Below are positions 47,313 to 56,377 of a DNA stretch of 64,000 nucleotides, in pieces (position 1 is the stretch's first letter; every line of letters starts with the position of its first letter). The position numbers and the translations under genes are program-made. The notes beneath the pieces are model-generated. The model was not told where the DNA came from. It did not search any database and saw only the letters and a program-made list of their open reading frames with translations. This stretch comes from Streptomyces sp. Act143 (lineage in GTDB: Bacteria > Actinomycetota > Actinomycetes > Streptomycetales > Streptomycetaceae): contig NZ_QFRX01000001.1 in NCBI RefSeq assembly GCF_003143935.1, positions 4,258,228 to 4,322,227 on the forward strand. The letters are read 5' to 3'.

Positions 47313-48551
47313 GTGAACGTCCCGAACACCGCCCCCGAACTCTTCACCTGGGAGTTCGCCAGCGATCCGTACCCGGCGTACGCCTGGCTGCGTGAACACT
47401 CCCCCGTCCACTGGACCACCCTGCCCAGTGGAGTCGAGGCGTGGCTGGTAACCCGATATGCCGACGCACGCCAGGCGCTCGCGGACGGGCGCCTTTCGAA
47501 GAACCCCGCCCATCACGCCGAGGACGCTCAAGGCAAGAGCCGGACCGGTATTCCGGGTGAGCGCAGCGCCAACCTCATGACGCATCTGCTCAACATCGAT
47601 CCTCCGGACCACACACGACTGCGCCGCCTGGTGTCCAAAGCGTTCACCCCGCGCCGCGTAGCGGAGTTCGAACCCCGGGTACAGGAGCTGACGGACGGCC
47701 TCATCGACCGGTTCGCGCCCCGGGGCGAAGCCGATCTCATCCACGAGTTCGCCTTCCCCCTCCCCATCTACGCGATCTGCGACCTGCTCGGTGTGCCACG
47801 CGAGGATCAGGACGACTTCCGTGACTGGGCAGGCATGATGATCCGGCACGGCGGCGGCCCCCGCGGCGGCGTCGCACGCTCTGTCAAGAAGATCCGTGGC
47901 TACCTCGCCGACCTCATCCACCGCAAGCGCAACGACCTCGGCGACGACCTGATCTCAGGCCTCATCCGCGCCTCGGATCACGGTGAGCACCTCACCGAGA
48001 ACGAAGCCGCCGCCATGTGTTTCGTGCTCTTGTTCGCCGGTTTCGAGACCACCATCAACCTCATCGGCAACGGCGCCTACGCCCTCCTGCGCAACCCCGA
48101 CCAGCGGGCCCGGTTGCAGGAGTCGATAGAGCGGGGCGAGACCGGCCTGCTGGACACCGGTATCGAGGAACTGCTCCGTTACGACGGCCCCGTGGAACTG
48201 GCCACCTGGCGGTACGCCACCGAGCCCCTCAGCATCGGCGGACAGTCCATCGCCACCGGCGACCCGGTGCTGGTCGTACTTGCCGCCGCCGACCGTGATC
48301 CGACACGGTTCGAAGAACCGGACACGCTTGATCTGTCCCGCCGCGACAACCAACACCTCGGATACGGCCACGGCATTCACTACTGCCTCGGTGCCCCCCT
48401 GGCGCGCCTGGAAGGCCGCGCTGCGCTCGAAACCCTGCTGCGCCGCCTGCCCGATCTACAACTTGCCGCTGATCCTGTGGACCTGCGATGGCGGGGTGGA
48501 CTGATCATGCGAGGACTTCGGGATCTACCCGTGCGGTTCACCCCGGCCTGA
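47313..48551 (+). CDS. Cytochrome P450, CYP107-like, 412 aa
   Basis: GTG at 47313; no ribosome-binding site precedes it, so it may be leaderless. I-helix FAGFETTINLIGN, ExxR in EELLR, and heme motif LGYGHGIHYCLGAPLARLEGR (Cys thiolate; Tyr replaces the usual Phe) are present. It is a soluble bacterial class P450 needing ferredoxin. In position it corresponds to SCO3099 of S. coelicolor (CYP107U1 as I recall, linked to sporulation). Substrate unknown. It ends seven bases from the convergent mazG stop. Confidence 0.93.
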   Translation: MNVPNTAPELFTWEFASDPYPAYAWLREHSPVHWTTLPSGVEAWLVTRYADARQALADGRLSKNPAHHAEDAQGKSRTGIPGERSANLMTHLLNIDPPDHTRLRRLVSKAFTPRRVAEFEPRVQELTDGLIDRFAPRGEADLIHEFAFPLPIYAICDLLGVPREDQDDFRDWAGMMIRHGGGPRGGVARSVKKIRGYLADLIHRKRNDLGDDLISGLIRASDHGEHLTENEAAAMCFVLLFAGFETTINLIGNGAYALLRNPDQRARLQESIERGETGLLDTGIEELLRYDGPVELATWRYATEPLSIGGQSIATGDPVLVVLAAADRDPTRFEEPDTLDLSRRDNQHLGYGHGIHYCLGAPLARLEGRAALETLLRRLPDLQLAADPVDLRWRGGLIMRGLRDLPVRFTPA

Positions 48552-48558
48552 CGGTTTG

Positions 48559-49545
48559 TCAGCCCTCCGTCGCCCTGATCGCGTCCCGGTACGCTCGCCC
48601 GGCCGCCCGCAACGCCGCCTCGGGGTCGACGCCGTCGGTCTCGGCGCGGGCCGCCAGTGCCAGCAGTTCGTATCCGATCCCCTCCCCCGTCGGCAGCGGC
48701 ACCTCCAGGCCCGCCGTGCGGACGCGGGAGGCCAGCTTGGCCGCGAGGGCCAGGCCGGGCTGGCCGAGGGGGATGCCGTCCGTCACCGACTTCCGCTGCT
48801 TCTCCGTCGCCTTGGTCCGCAGCCAGTGGGCCTTGACCTCCTCGGGGGTGGTGGCGGTCTCGTCGCCGAAGACATGGGGGTGGCGGTGGATGAGCTTGGT
48901 GACGATGCCGCCCGCGACGTCGTCGATGGAGAAGGGGGCGTCGGGGTCCTCCTCGGCGATGCGGGCGTGGAAGACGACCTGGAGGAGGACGTCGCCCAGT
49001 TCCTCGCGGAGTTCGTCGCGGTCGCCGTCCTCGATGGCCTCGACGAGTTCGTACGCCTCCTCGATGCCGTACTTGGCCAGGCCCTTGTGGGTCTGCTGGG
49101 AGGACCAGGGGCATTCGGCGCGGATGCGGTCCATGACCTGGACGAGGTCGAGGAGGCGGGCGCCCGGGAGGTCGTAGGAGGCGGGGAGGAGCTCCAGCTC
49201 GGGCATGGACACGCGGCCCGAGCCGGCGAGGCGGGCCAGGCCGTCGGTGAGGGCGGGCTCGCCCTCACCGGTCGCCACGACGACCACGGTGTGGCCGCCC
49301 GCGCAGGCGGCGACCAGTTCCTCCGCCGTCGGCGACGCCTCGTCCACCCGTATCCCGGCCTCGCGCAGATACGGCAGCTGCGGGTGGGCGCCGTCGGCGC
49401 ACAGCACGCGGTCGGCGGCGTGCAGTGCCTGCCAGGCGGGCCAGGACAGCAGGCCGGGGGCGACGCGGTGGCTGGTGGTCAGCAGGACGATGCGGCCGGG
49501 GGCGGCGGCGGTCTCCGGCGTGGCGGCGGGGCTGGTGGTGTTCAC
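48559..49545 (-). CDS. mazG: MazG-type nucleoside triphosphate pyrophosphohydrolase, 328 aa
   Basis: GTG at 49545. The N-terminal 115 residues are a degenerate tetrapyrrole-methylase-like domain, as in many MazG proteins. The MazG domain follows: CPWSSQQTHKGLAKYGIEEAYELVEAIEDGDRDELREELGDVLLQVVFHARIAEE with the EExxE...ExxD metal ligands. It removes non-canonical nucleotides, and in mycobacteria protects against oxidised dCTP. Confidence 0.93.
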   Translation of the reverse strand: MNTTSPAATPETAAAPGRIVLLTTSHRVAPGLLSWPAWQALHAADRVLCADGAHPQLPYLREAGIRVDEASPTAEELVAACAGGHTVVVVATGEGEPALTDGLARLAGSGRVSMPELELLPASYDLPGARLLDLVQVMDRIRAECPWSSQQTHKGLAKYGIEEAYELVEAIEDGDRDELREELGDVLLQVVFHARIAEEDPDAPFSIDDVAGGIVTKLIHRHPHVFGDETATTPEEVKAHWLRTKATEKQRKSVTDGIPLGQPGLALAAKLASRVRTAGLEVPLPTGEGIGYELLALAARAETDGVDPEAALRAAGRAYRDAIRATEG

Positions 49546-49699
49546 GGTTCGAAGCTAACCCACGGCACCGACAGCACCGCGAGTTATCCACAGGGTGATC
49601 GTCGTCGGGGCCGTGGGGTGCGGTGGGGTGGGGTGCCGTGGGGTGGGGTGCCGTGGGGTGGGGGTGGCGTACCGTTCCGTCGCCGGGGCGGCTGGCGTG

Positions 49700-50344
49700 T
49701 CAGGCCGTCTGCTGCGTGCCCGATGCGGTGACCTCGCGGACCCACGGCGTCTTGGCGTCGACGCGGCTGCTCTTCTCGACGTCCCAGCTGCCGTAGCGGG
49801 GGTTGAGGTCCACGTCCAGTTCCTTGGAGGCCTTGGACAGGGCTTCCCAGAACGCGGGCTGGCTGGTCTCGGTACCGAGGGCCGCGGCGAGTTTCTGGGC
49901 CTCCAGCTGGAGGCGGAGGTTGTCGTCGAGGCGCTCGGGGGCGACGCCGTACTGCTGGAGCCAGGCCGTCTCCAGTCCCTTGGAGCCGCCCGCCTGCTGC
50001 TCCAGACCGGCTCGCATGGTCTGGATCTCCTTGCGGGTGACGGTGACGCCCGCGTCCTCGGCGGCCCGGTGCAGGACGCGGTCGAGGACCATGCCGTGCA
50101 GGGTGTCGCGGGTGAGGGTGCCGGTCTTGGTGATGGCCTGCGCGTACTGGGCGTCGTCCGCGACGGCGGCGCGCTGGGCATCACGCACCTCGTTCACCCT
50201 GGTCTCCAGTTGCGCGACGGTGATCCGCTGCCCGCCGACGACGGCGGCGGCGCCGGGATGCGCGTCGCTGCCGCAGGCGGTGAGAAGGGGCGCTGCGACG
50301 ATCGCGGCGGAGAGGAGGAGCGCGGTGCGACGACGGCGGTGCAA
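49700..50344 (-). CDS. SurA N-terminal domain lipoprotein, 214 aa
   Basis: TTG at 50344 is selected for GGGAGG six bases upstream. A lipoprotein signal (RRTALLLSAAIVAAPLLTACGSD, lipobox Cys about 24) precedes a SurA-like chaperone region (AAAVVGGQRITVAQLETRVNEVRDAQ). There is no PPIase domain. Predicted to act outside the membrane in folding of secreted proteins. Its neighbour mazG is 150 bases away across a GT-rich stretch. Confidence 0.9.
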   Translation of the reverse strand: MHRRRRTALLLSAAIVAAPLLTACGSDAHPGAAAVVGGQRITVAQLETRVNEVRDAQRAAVADDAQYAQAITKTGTLTRDTLHGMVLDRVLHRAAEDAGVTVTRKEIQTMRAGLEQQAGGSKGLETAWLQQYGVAPERLDDNLRLQLEAQKLAAALGTETSQPAFWEALSKASKELDVDLNPRYGSWDVEKSSRVDAKTPWVREVTASGTQQTA

Positions 50345-50470
50345 GGAAGCCTCCCGAGGAGATTGTGCGACGGTGCACAAAGTCTTGCGGTGATCGATGG
50401 TAGGCAGTGGGCAAGCTCTGGCCAACCCATTCGACCAACGATTCACCAGGACTTGGGGCACCGGCGCGCC

Positions 50471-50590
50471 TCGAGTGCCGGGTGGGCTGTGTCCTCGGGT
50501 GCCGGGTGGGCTGTGTCCTCGGGTGCCGGGTGGGCCGTGTCCTCGGGTGCCGGGTGGGCCGTGTCCTCGGGTGCCGGGTGGGCTGTCTCA
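50471..50590. repeat. Five tandem 24-bp repeats
   Basis: Five copies of a 24-bp unit containing GGTGCCGGGTGGGC start at 50471, 50495, 50519, 50543 and 50567. They differ by only a few bases, and the last runs into the stop codon of the kinase gene. It looks like a young minisatellite between the surA-like and kinase genes. Confidence 0.9.
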
Positions 50591-52123
50591 GCCGCGTACC
50601 TGTCCCAGCCACTCCAGTGTCCGGCGTACCTCCGTCGCGAGCGGATGGCCGGGGCCGTGGAGGTGTTCCACGTCGTGGACGAGGCGGGCCAGGGTGTCGT
50701 GGGCGGCGGGGCGGTCGCCGAGGGCGAGGAGGAGGTGGCCGATGCGGCGACGGATGTCGTGGGCCATGTCCGGGTCGCCGGCCACGTACTGGTTCTCGTA
50801 GAAGGGGAGCAGGGCCCGGTACTCGGCCAGCGCCGCCGCCGGTTCGCCGAGCTGTTCCAGGCACTGGGCGGCGTCGTGCCGGAAGCGGAGGGACTGGGGG
50901 TCGGCCTGGCCGGCCTCGGCGGCGCGTTCGTCGGCCAGGCGGCGCAGTTCGGGGAGCGCGCGCCGGTACTGGCCGTCGTCCATGAGCGTGGCGGCGTACT
51001 GCTTGCGCAGGGTGCGGACCACCGGGGAGTGCTCGCCGTGCTGTTCGGCCGCGGCGGGCAGGATCGCGCCGAGGATGTCGACGGCCTGGGTGATGCGGCC
51101 CTCGCCGAGGAGGCGCTTGACCTCGTCGACGGCGCGCGCGACGTCGGGTTTCTCCGCGGGGGGCGTGAGCGGCATGGCGGGCGCCGGCTGGGGCGCGGGG
51201 GTGCGGGCGCGGTCCGGCCAGGGGGCGTGCGGGCGCAGGAAGGGGCGCGTGGGGTCGAGGGGCGCCCCTGTGGGCATCCCGCGCGCGGGCAGGAGTACCG
51301 CCAGGTGCTCGTAGACCTCCTGCGCGCTGGCGGGGCGATGCTGCGGGTCCTTGGCGAGCAGGCGCAGGACGAGCGTTTCGAGCGCCTCCGGCACCTCGGG
51401 GCGCAGGCGGCGCACGGGGAGCGGGGGCTCGTAGAGGTGCCGGTGCAGGACGCCGAGCGCCGTGGAGCCGGAGAACGGGACGTCGCCGCTGAGGAGTTCG
51501 TGGAGCAGTACGCCGAGTGCGTACAGGTCGGTGTACGGGCCGACGGCGCCGCCCATGGCCTGTTCGGGCGCCATGTAGGCGGGTGATCCGATGGGGGTGC
51601 CGGTGTGGGTGAGGCGGGTGGTGTCGGCGTCCATGACGGAGGCGACGCCGAGGTCGAGGACGGTGACGGTGCCGTCCTGCTTCACCATCACGTTGCGCGG
51701 CTTGAGGTCGCGGTGGACGATCGGCACGGCGTGCACGGCGCTCAGCACGGCGCAGAGTTGCGCGGCGACCGCGACGGCCCACTGCCAGGGGTACGGGTCG
51801 TGCTCGGCGAGGTGGTCGGAGAGGTCCGCGCCGTCGACGTACTGCATGACGAGGAACAGTTCCTCGCCCTCGCTGCCCGCGTCGTGCACGGTGACGAGCC
51901 CGGGGTGGTCGACCTGCGCGGTGACCCGGCACTCGCGTACGAACCGGCGGCGCAGTTCGTCCGCCTCCTGTCCGGCGACCTTGTCGGGGCGCAGCAGCTT
52001 CACGGCCACGCGCCGGTCGAGCCGTTGGTCGTACGCCGTCCAGACCTGGCCCATGCCGCCCTGTCCGATGAGCGTGGACAGTTCGTAGCGGCCCGCGACG
52101 ACACGTCCTGTCGCCACGGTCAC
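50588..52123 (-). CDS. Cytosolic Ser/Thr protein kinase with TPR-like C-terminus, 511 aa
   Basis: GTG at 52123 overlaps the upstream stop (GTGA). The kinase domain has the Gly loop IGQGGMGQVW, VAVK (K42), HRDLKPRNVMV, and DLG in place of DFG, then GTPIGSPAYMAPEQ. After a Pro-rich linker, residues about 325-510 form TPR-like helices. There is no membrane span, but it is translationally coupled to a membrane protein that may anchor it. DLG at the Mg-binding loop is a tolerated variant. Confidence 0.92.
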   Translation of the reverse strand: MTVATGRVVAGRYELSTLIGQGGMGQVWTAYDQRLDRRVAVKLLRPDKVAGQEADELRRRFVRECRVTAQVDHPGLVTVHDAGSEGEELFLVMQYVDGADLSDHLAEHDPYPWQWAVAVAAQLCAVLSAVHAVPIVHRDLKPRNVMVKQDGTVTVLDLGVASVMDADTTRLTHTGTPIGSPAYMAPEQAMGGAVGPYTDLYALGVLLHELLSGDVPFSGSTALGVLHRHLYEPPLPVRRLRPEVPEALETLVLRLLAKDPQHRPASAQEVYEHLAVLLPARGMPTGAPLDPTRPFLRPHAPWPDRARTPAPQPAPAMPLTPPAEKPDVARAVDEVKRLLGEGRITQAVDILGAILPAAAEQHGEHSPVVRTLRKQYAATLMDDGQYRRALPELRRLADERAAEAGQADPQSLRFRHDAAQCLEQLGEPAAALAEYRALLPFYENQYVAGDPDMAHDIRRRIGHLLLALGDRPAAHDTLARLVHDVEHLHGPGHPLATEVRRTLEWLGQVRG

Positions 52124-52797
52124 CTGCCGCCCTCGTGGTTGCCGCCCGGGTGGCCCTCCTGCCGGCGCAGGTAGTCACTCAGCTCGTCGAGCTCGGCACG
52201 GACCTGGTCGATGCGGGCGGGCGCGGGGCGCTGGGGCGTGGGAGGGGGCGTGTGGGGCGTGGGCGTGGGGGGCGGGGGCGGCTGCGGCATGGGGGTCTGC
52301 GGGTGCGAGTGCGGCTGCGGGAGCGGGGACGGTGCCTGGGGCACCGTCGTGGAGGTGTACGGCGACTGCGGGTGGGGCGGCTGGGGGTGCGGCTGCGGAT
52401 AGCCGTACGCCGGTGCGGGCGCCGGGGCGGGCTGCGGGGCGTACGCGCCGTAGCGGAGCTGGTGGAAGTGGCGTACGTCCGCGGAGAGGTAGTACGCGAT
52501 GGCCGCCACCAGCGTGCCGAACAGAAGCGCCATGCCGGTCCAGCCGCCGGCGGTGTGGATCTCGTCGCCCGGCTCGATGCCGACCAGCACGAGCCCGAGG
52601 CTCAGCGTGAGGAGCGAGGCGACGAACAGGCCCCAGTCGAGCGCCCTGCGTGTCACGAGCGCCAGGCGCAGCAGCATCGCCCAGGACAGCAGGCCGATGG
52701 TGAAGATCCCGAGCACCACGAACAGCACGCGCAGGAAGACCAGCCATGCCGGGTGCGGCGGCTGCTTCACCGGCTGCGTGTAGCCGTGGCCATGCAT
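52120..52797 (-). CDS. Integral membrane protein with Pro-rich cytoplasmic tail, 225 aa
   Basis: Three hydrophobic segments (about 18-43, 54-75, 88-105) are followed by a Tyr/Pro/Gln-rich tail (130-200) and a charged C-terminal helix (IDQVRAELDELSDYLRRQEG). Its stop overlaps the kinase start by four bases, so a complex with that kinase is plausible. The 235 bases upstream hold no gene. Confidence 0.8.
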   Translation of the reverse strand: MHGHGYTQPVKQPPHPAWLVFLRVLFVVLGIFTIGLLSWAMLLRLALVTRRALDWGLFVASLLTLSLGLVLVGIEPGDEIHTAGGWTGMALLFGTLVAAIAYYLSADVRHFHQLRYGAYAPQPAPAPAPAYGYPQPHPQPPHPQSPYTSTTVPQAPSPLPQPHSHPQTPMPQPPPPPTPTPHTPPPTPQRPAPARIDQVRAELDELSDYLRRQEGHPGGNHEGGR

Positions 52798-53032
52798 GAC
52801 AGCTCCTGGTGCCTGAGGTGGGCGTACGAGGGCGGCCGACGCCCGGCAACCCCGTTCCTGCGATTGTCGCTTCGCGCGTACAGGCGAGCGTATAGGCCGA
52901 CACGGACAAGCGGTCCCGGGTTGTACCGAACCGTTGTCGCACTGATCACTTCTCCCGCCCGCGCAGGTCGGCGAAGTGTCGGCGGAGCGACGGCGGAGCG
53001 ACGGCTTCCGCGCGGGCGTGCGCCGTGGGGTG

Positions 53033-55345
53033 TCAGTCGGGGGCGACCGTCCCGTCCGTGAGCCCGTCGTACATCCCGCGCACGAGCTGCTCCCCGAGCC
53101 GGCCCGCGCGCCGAAGCGCCCGCTCGAACTCGTCGAGTGCGCGGAAACGCGCGCCGTAGCGCCGTTGTTCGTCGAGCGGGAGCCGGGGCAGTTGGAGGCG
53201 GCGCACGTCCAGACGGGTCGCGGTGGAGGCGTAGCTGCTGGCCTGGCGGTTGTTGGCGGTGCCGCGCAGGAAGCCGGCGAGGAACCAGGGGTCGAGCGCC
53301 GTGCGCTCGGGGCGCAGGAGTACGAGGTTGCGCCCCAGGGCGGCGCCCCCCGTCGCGTCGTCGATCACGCGCGCCACCGACCCGCCGCCGAGCACCGGCA
53401 CGACCACGTCGCCCGGCTCGACCAGCACGGCCTCCTCGTCGCTCTCCGGAAGCGTGCCGGAGGGCGCCGTTCCGGCGAGGACGTCGTGGTCGGTGAGGAC
53501 GGGCACGCGCGCGTGGCCGCCGTTTCCACCGGTGCGCATCACCAGGGCGCCCCCGCGCGCGAGTTCGCCGATGGTGGTGAGCGGCCAGCGGGCGGGGTGC
53601 GCGGCGTCGGCGGGTGCCGGGGTGAGGTCGGCGGTCAGGCGCAGGGTCTCACCGAGGCGCTCGCGCACGGCCGTGAGCTGCTCGGCGCCGTCGGCCGCCG
53701 TCGGGGGCGGGAGGTGGCGGGCCGGGGCGAGGTCCACGTCGTCGTCGAGGAGGTCGATGACGGGCAGCGAGCGCGCGAGGCCGGGCCGCTCCTCCAAGGT
53801 GCCCGCGCGGTCGAAGGCGTGCCAGGCGTCGAGCACGGCCTCCCGCACGTCCCGCCAGTCCGGGCCGCCGCGCCCGTCGGCGGCGAACTGCCCGGTGTCG
53901 GCGAGCAGCACCTCGGGCTGCGCGGGCGCTTTCTCGGGCCGGCGCAGCACCCACAGGTGGAGCGGGATGTTGTACGGCGGTGCCGCGCCGACCGGCAGGG
54001 CGACGACGGCCCGCAGCGCGCCGCGGCGCAGCAGGTCGGCGCGGATACGGCGGCCGGAGCGGCGGGAGGCGGCGGCCGGCGGCATGAGGAGGACGGCCGT
54101 GCCGCCGTCCCTGAGGCGGGCGAGCGCGTGCTGGACCCAGGCCAGCTCGGACTCGGTGCGGGCCGGGAAGCCGTACTCCCAGCGGGGGTCGTAGGCGAGT
54201 TCGTCGTGGCCCCAGTTGCGCTCGTTGAACGGCGGGTGGCACAGGACGGCGTCGGCGTGCAGCTGGGGGTGGGCGTCGGCGCGCAGGGTGTCGCCGGTGG
54301 CGCCGTGGACGACGGCCCGGGTGTGCAGGGCGAGGCGGAGCGCGGTGAGGGCGGCGAGCTCGGGGGCGCTGTCCTGGGCGTAGAGCTCCTGGTCGGGGCG
54401 GGTGGTGACGGCGCGCAGCAGGGCGCCGGTGCCGCAGGCCGGGTCCAGGACGGTGCGGGCGGGACCGGCCAGGTCGGCCATGAGACCGGCGAGGTCGGCG
54501 GGGGTGAGCGTGTACTGGCGCGGGTTGGCGTCGAGGTGCCGGCCGAGCAGGAACTCGAAGGTCTGCCGGGCGCCCAGCTCGGCGGCCAGTTCGGCGGTGC
54601 TGCGCAGGAGGGGGGCGGAGGGGAGGAGTTCGGGGCCGGTGGGGAGATGGACGGCGGGGCGGGTGCCGGTGTTCACAGGGGCGTCGGTGGCGGAGGTGTT
54701 CACACGGTCGGTGTGAGCGGTCGCCGGGGTGTTCACACGGTCGGTGTGAGCGGTCGCCGGGGTGTTCACACGCTCGGCGCTGAGGGCCGCCGGAGTGTTC
54801 ACACGGTCGTGACCGCTGTCAGCGGCGTGAGGGGCGTGAGCGGCGTTCACAGGGCGCCCGGACGTCACAGGGCGCCCGGAGTTCACAGCGAGCCCCCCGT
54901 TCACAACGCGCCCCGAGTTCACAGCGCGTCGGGAGTTCACAGGCACCACCGGCCCGAAGCGCGGTGTCAGCACCTCCTCCAGCGCGCCCGGCAGCATCGC
55001 CGCGAGCCGTTCGTCCGAACCGGCGCTCACGTCCAGCCAGACGGTGGGCCGGTCATGGATGAGCAGCAGCACGCACCCGGCGTGGGTGAGCGCGGCCACC
55101 GGCCCCTCGGGGTGGCCGACGAGCTGCTGCCAGACGCGTTCGCGCAGCGGGACCTCGGCGAGTTTCCCCTGCTTGCGCAGCCACGCCTCGACCTCGGCGA
55201 GGGCGAAGGAGGGGCTGGTCTCGGTGCCGCCGACCGGCTTGGGGAAGTCGGCGTGACGGCGGCGCCAGTTGCTGACGGCGGCGCGGCCGACCCCGGCGAG
55301 CCGGGCGATCCCGGCGGCGGTCACCTCTGTGGCGTTGTCCTGCAC
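53033..55345 (-). CDS. N6-adenine DNA methyltransferase with N-terminal HTH and specificity-like C-terminus, 770 aa
   Basis: GTG at 55345 with GAGGGAG upstream. An HTH (about 9-60), a low-complexity VNS/VNT repeat region (136-226), and the methyltransferase core with motif I VLDPACGTGALL (299-310). Motif IV is HPPF (370-373) instead of the usual (N/D)PP(F/Y). The C-terminal third resembles a type I specificity subunit (PLTTIGELARGGALVMRTGGNGG, RVPVLTDHDVLAG, and a closing coiled-coil). No restriction subunit is adjacent. It may be a modified or non-methylating DNA-binding relative. Confidence 0.85.
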   Translation of the reverse strand: MQDNATEVTAAGIARLAGVGRAAVSNWRRRHADFPKPVGGTETSPSFALAEVEAWLRKQGKLAEVPLRERVWQQLVGHPEGPVAALTHAGCVLLLIHDRPTVWLDVSAGSDERLAAMLPGALEEVLTPRFGPVVPVNSRRAVNSGRVVNGGLAVNSGRPVTSGRPVNAAHAPHAADSGHDRVNTPAALSAERVNTPATAHTDRVNTPATAHTDRVNTSATDAPVNTGTRPAVHLPTGPELLPSAPLLRSTAELAAELGARQTFEFLLGRHLDANPRQYTLTPADLAGLMADLAGPARTVLDPACGTGALLRAVTTRPDQELYAQDSAPELAALTALRLALHTRAVVHGATGDTLRADAHPQLHADAVLCHPPFNERNWGHDELAYDPRWEYGFPARTESELAWVQHALARLRDGGTAVLLMPPAAASRRSGRRIRADLLRRGALRAVVALPVGAAPPYNIPLHLWVLRRPEKAPAQPEVLLADTGQFAADGRGGPDWRDVREAVLDAWHAFDRAGTLEERPGLARSLPVIDLLDDDVDLAPARHLPPPTAADGAEQLTAVRERLGETLRLTADLTPAPADAAHPARWPLTTIGELARGGALVMRTGGNGGHARVPVLTDHDVLAGTAPSGTLPESDEEAVLVEPGDVVVPVLGGGSVARVIDDATGGAALGRNLVLLRPERTALDPWFLAGFLRGTANNRQASSYASTATRLDVRRLQLPRLPLDEQRRYGARFRALDEFERALRRAGRLGEQLVRGMYDGLTDGTVAPD

Positions 55346-55476
55346 CGGCCCGCTCCCTCGTCGTCCCCGCGCGCAGGTCCCTGTGCGCGTACCGCTCCGT
55401 GCTCCGCGTGTGTGACGCCGAGCATAGCGGCGTACGCAAGATCTATGCATTCACGCCCGTGTACACGAGACATTCC

Positions 55477-55515
55477 GTGAACCGTGTTGACTCGGTTCAC
55501 AGGCTCTGGTCTTAT
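55477..55515 (+). promoter_or_regulatory. Promoter with overlapping inverted repeat
   Basis: -35 TTGACT (55487-55492), 17-base spacer, -10 TCTTAT (55510-55515). GTGAACCG (55477-55484) and CGGTTCAC (55493-55500) form an 8+8 inverted repeat around the -35 box, a typical repressor site. It reads right into the gene at 55578. Confidence 0.7.
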
Positions 55516-55577
55516 TGACCCAGCGAACGAGCGACAGCCGAACAGCGGCTGTCACCGTGTCGGGAGGGGACACAGTC

Positions 55578-56273
55578 ATGGGCATGAAGGGCAAGATCGC
55601 GCTGGGGGCCGTCGTGGGGATCGTCGTCATCGGCGCCGTGTCGGCGAACTCGGGTGACGACTCCACCGGCGGCTCCGAGAGCAGCGGCAAGGGCTCTTCG
55701 TCGTCCGCTCAGGCGAAGCCCGGGGGCGGGAAGGACTCGGCGAAGGCCACCGAGGAGAAGAAGGCGGCGTTCGACGGGGACGGCCAGTTCCAGGTCGGCT
55801 CGGACATCAAGCCCGGCACCTACCGCAGCACCGGCAACGAAGACGGCATGTGCTACTGGGAGCGCGCCAAGGACGCCTCCGGCGAGATGGACTCCCTCCT
55901 CGCCAACGACAATGTCACCGGCACGAGCTACGTCACCGTCAAGGCCACCGACAAGATCTTCAAGTCGAGCGACTGCAACGACTGGGAGGCCGTCGACACC
56001 AAGGCGGACGCCGCCGCGAAGGGTTCGCCCGCTTCCAAGATGGCCGGTGACGGTGGCATGTTCAGAGTCGGCGCCGACATAGCCCCCGGCACCTACAAGT
56101 CCACCGGAAACGAGGACGACATGTGCTACTGGGAGCGCGCCAAGGACGCCGAGCACGGCCTCGACTCGATCATCGCGAACGACAACGTCTCCGGCAGCGC
56201 CGTCGTCACCATCAGCGCCAAGGACACCTACTTCAAGACGTCCGGCTGCACGGACTGGAAGAAGACCGGCTGA
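55578..56273 (+). CDS. Membrane-anchored or secreted protein with two repeated domains, 231 aa
   Basis: ATG at 55578 with GGGAGGGG upstream. An N-terminal hydrophobic segment (6-23), a Ser/Lys linker, then two copies of a 65-residue domain (about 75-140 and 160-230) sharing the pattern VG.DI.PGTY.STGNED.MCYWERAKDA....DS..ANDNV.G....T..A.D..FK...C..W. Each has two Cys that could form a disulfide. The fold is that of small extracellular actinobacterial beta domains; function unknown. Confidence 0.8.
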   Translation: MGMKGKIALGAVVGIVVIGAVSANSGDDSTGGSESSGKGSSSSAQAKPGGGKDSAKATEEKKAAFDGDGQFQVGSDIKPGTYRSTGNEDGMCYWERAKDASGEMDSLLANDNVTGTSYVTVKATDKIFKSSDCNDWEAVDTKADAAAKGSPASKMAGDGGMFRVGADIAPGTYKSTGNEDDMCYWERAKDAEHGLDSIIANDNVSGSAVVTISAKDTYFKTSGCTDWKKTG

Positions 56274-56287
56274 CACCGGTCCCCGTG

Positions 56288-56338
56288 CGGCGAGACCCCG
56301 CCACGCCGGTGGCGCCGTACCCGCGGCAGGTCTCGCCG
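56288..56338 (+). terminator. Possible terminator hairpin
   Basis: CGGCGAGACC (56288-56297) pairs with GGTCTCGCCG (56329-56338) over a 31-base loop just after the preceding stop. It is weaker than the others, and the next gene may still be co-transcribed. Confidence 0.5.
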
Positions 56339-56377
56339 TACCCGCTCATCACACCGCCTCACCATCCGGGAATTGCC

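Noticed and set aside
49610..49690. GT-rich repeat of TGGGGTGGGGTGCCG type
   Set aside because: Short simple-sequence stretch between mazG and the surA-like gene; no spacers or conserved structure, so not a CRISPR or regulatory array.
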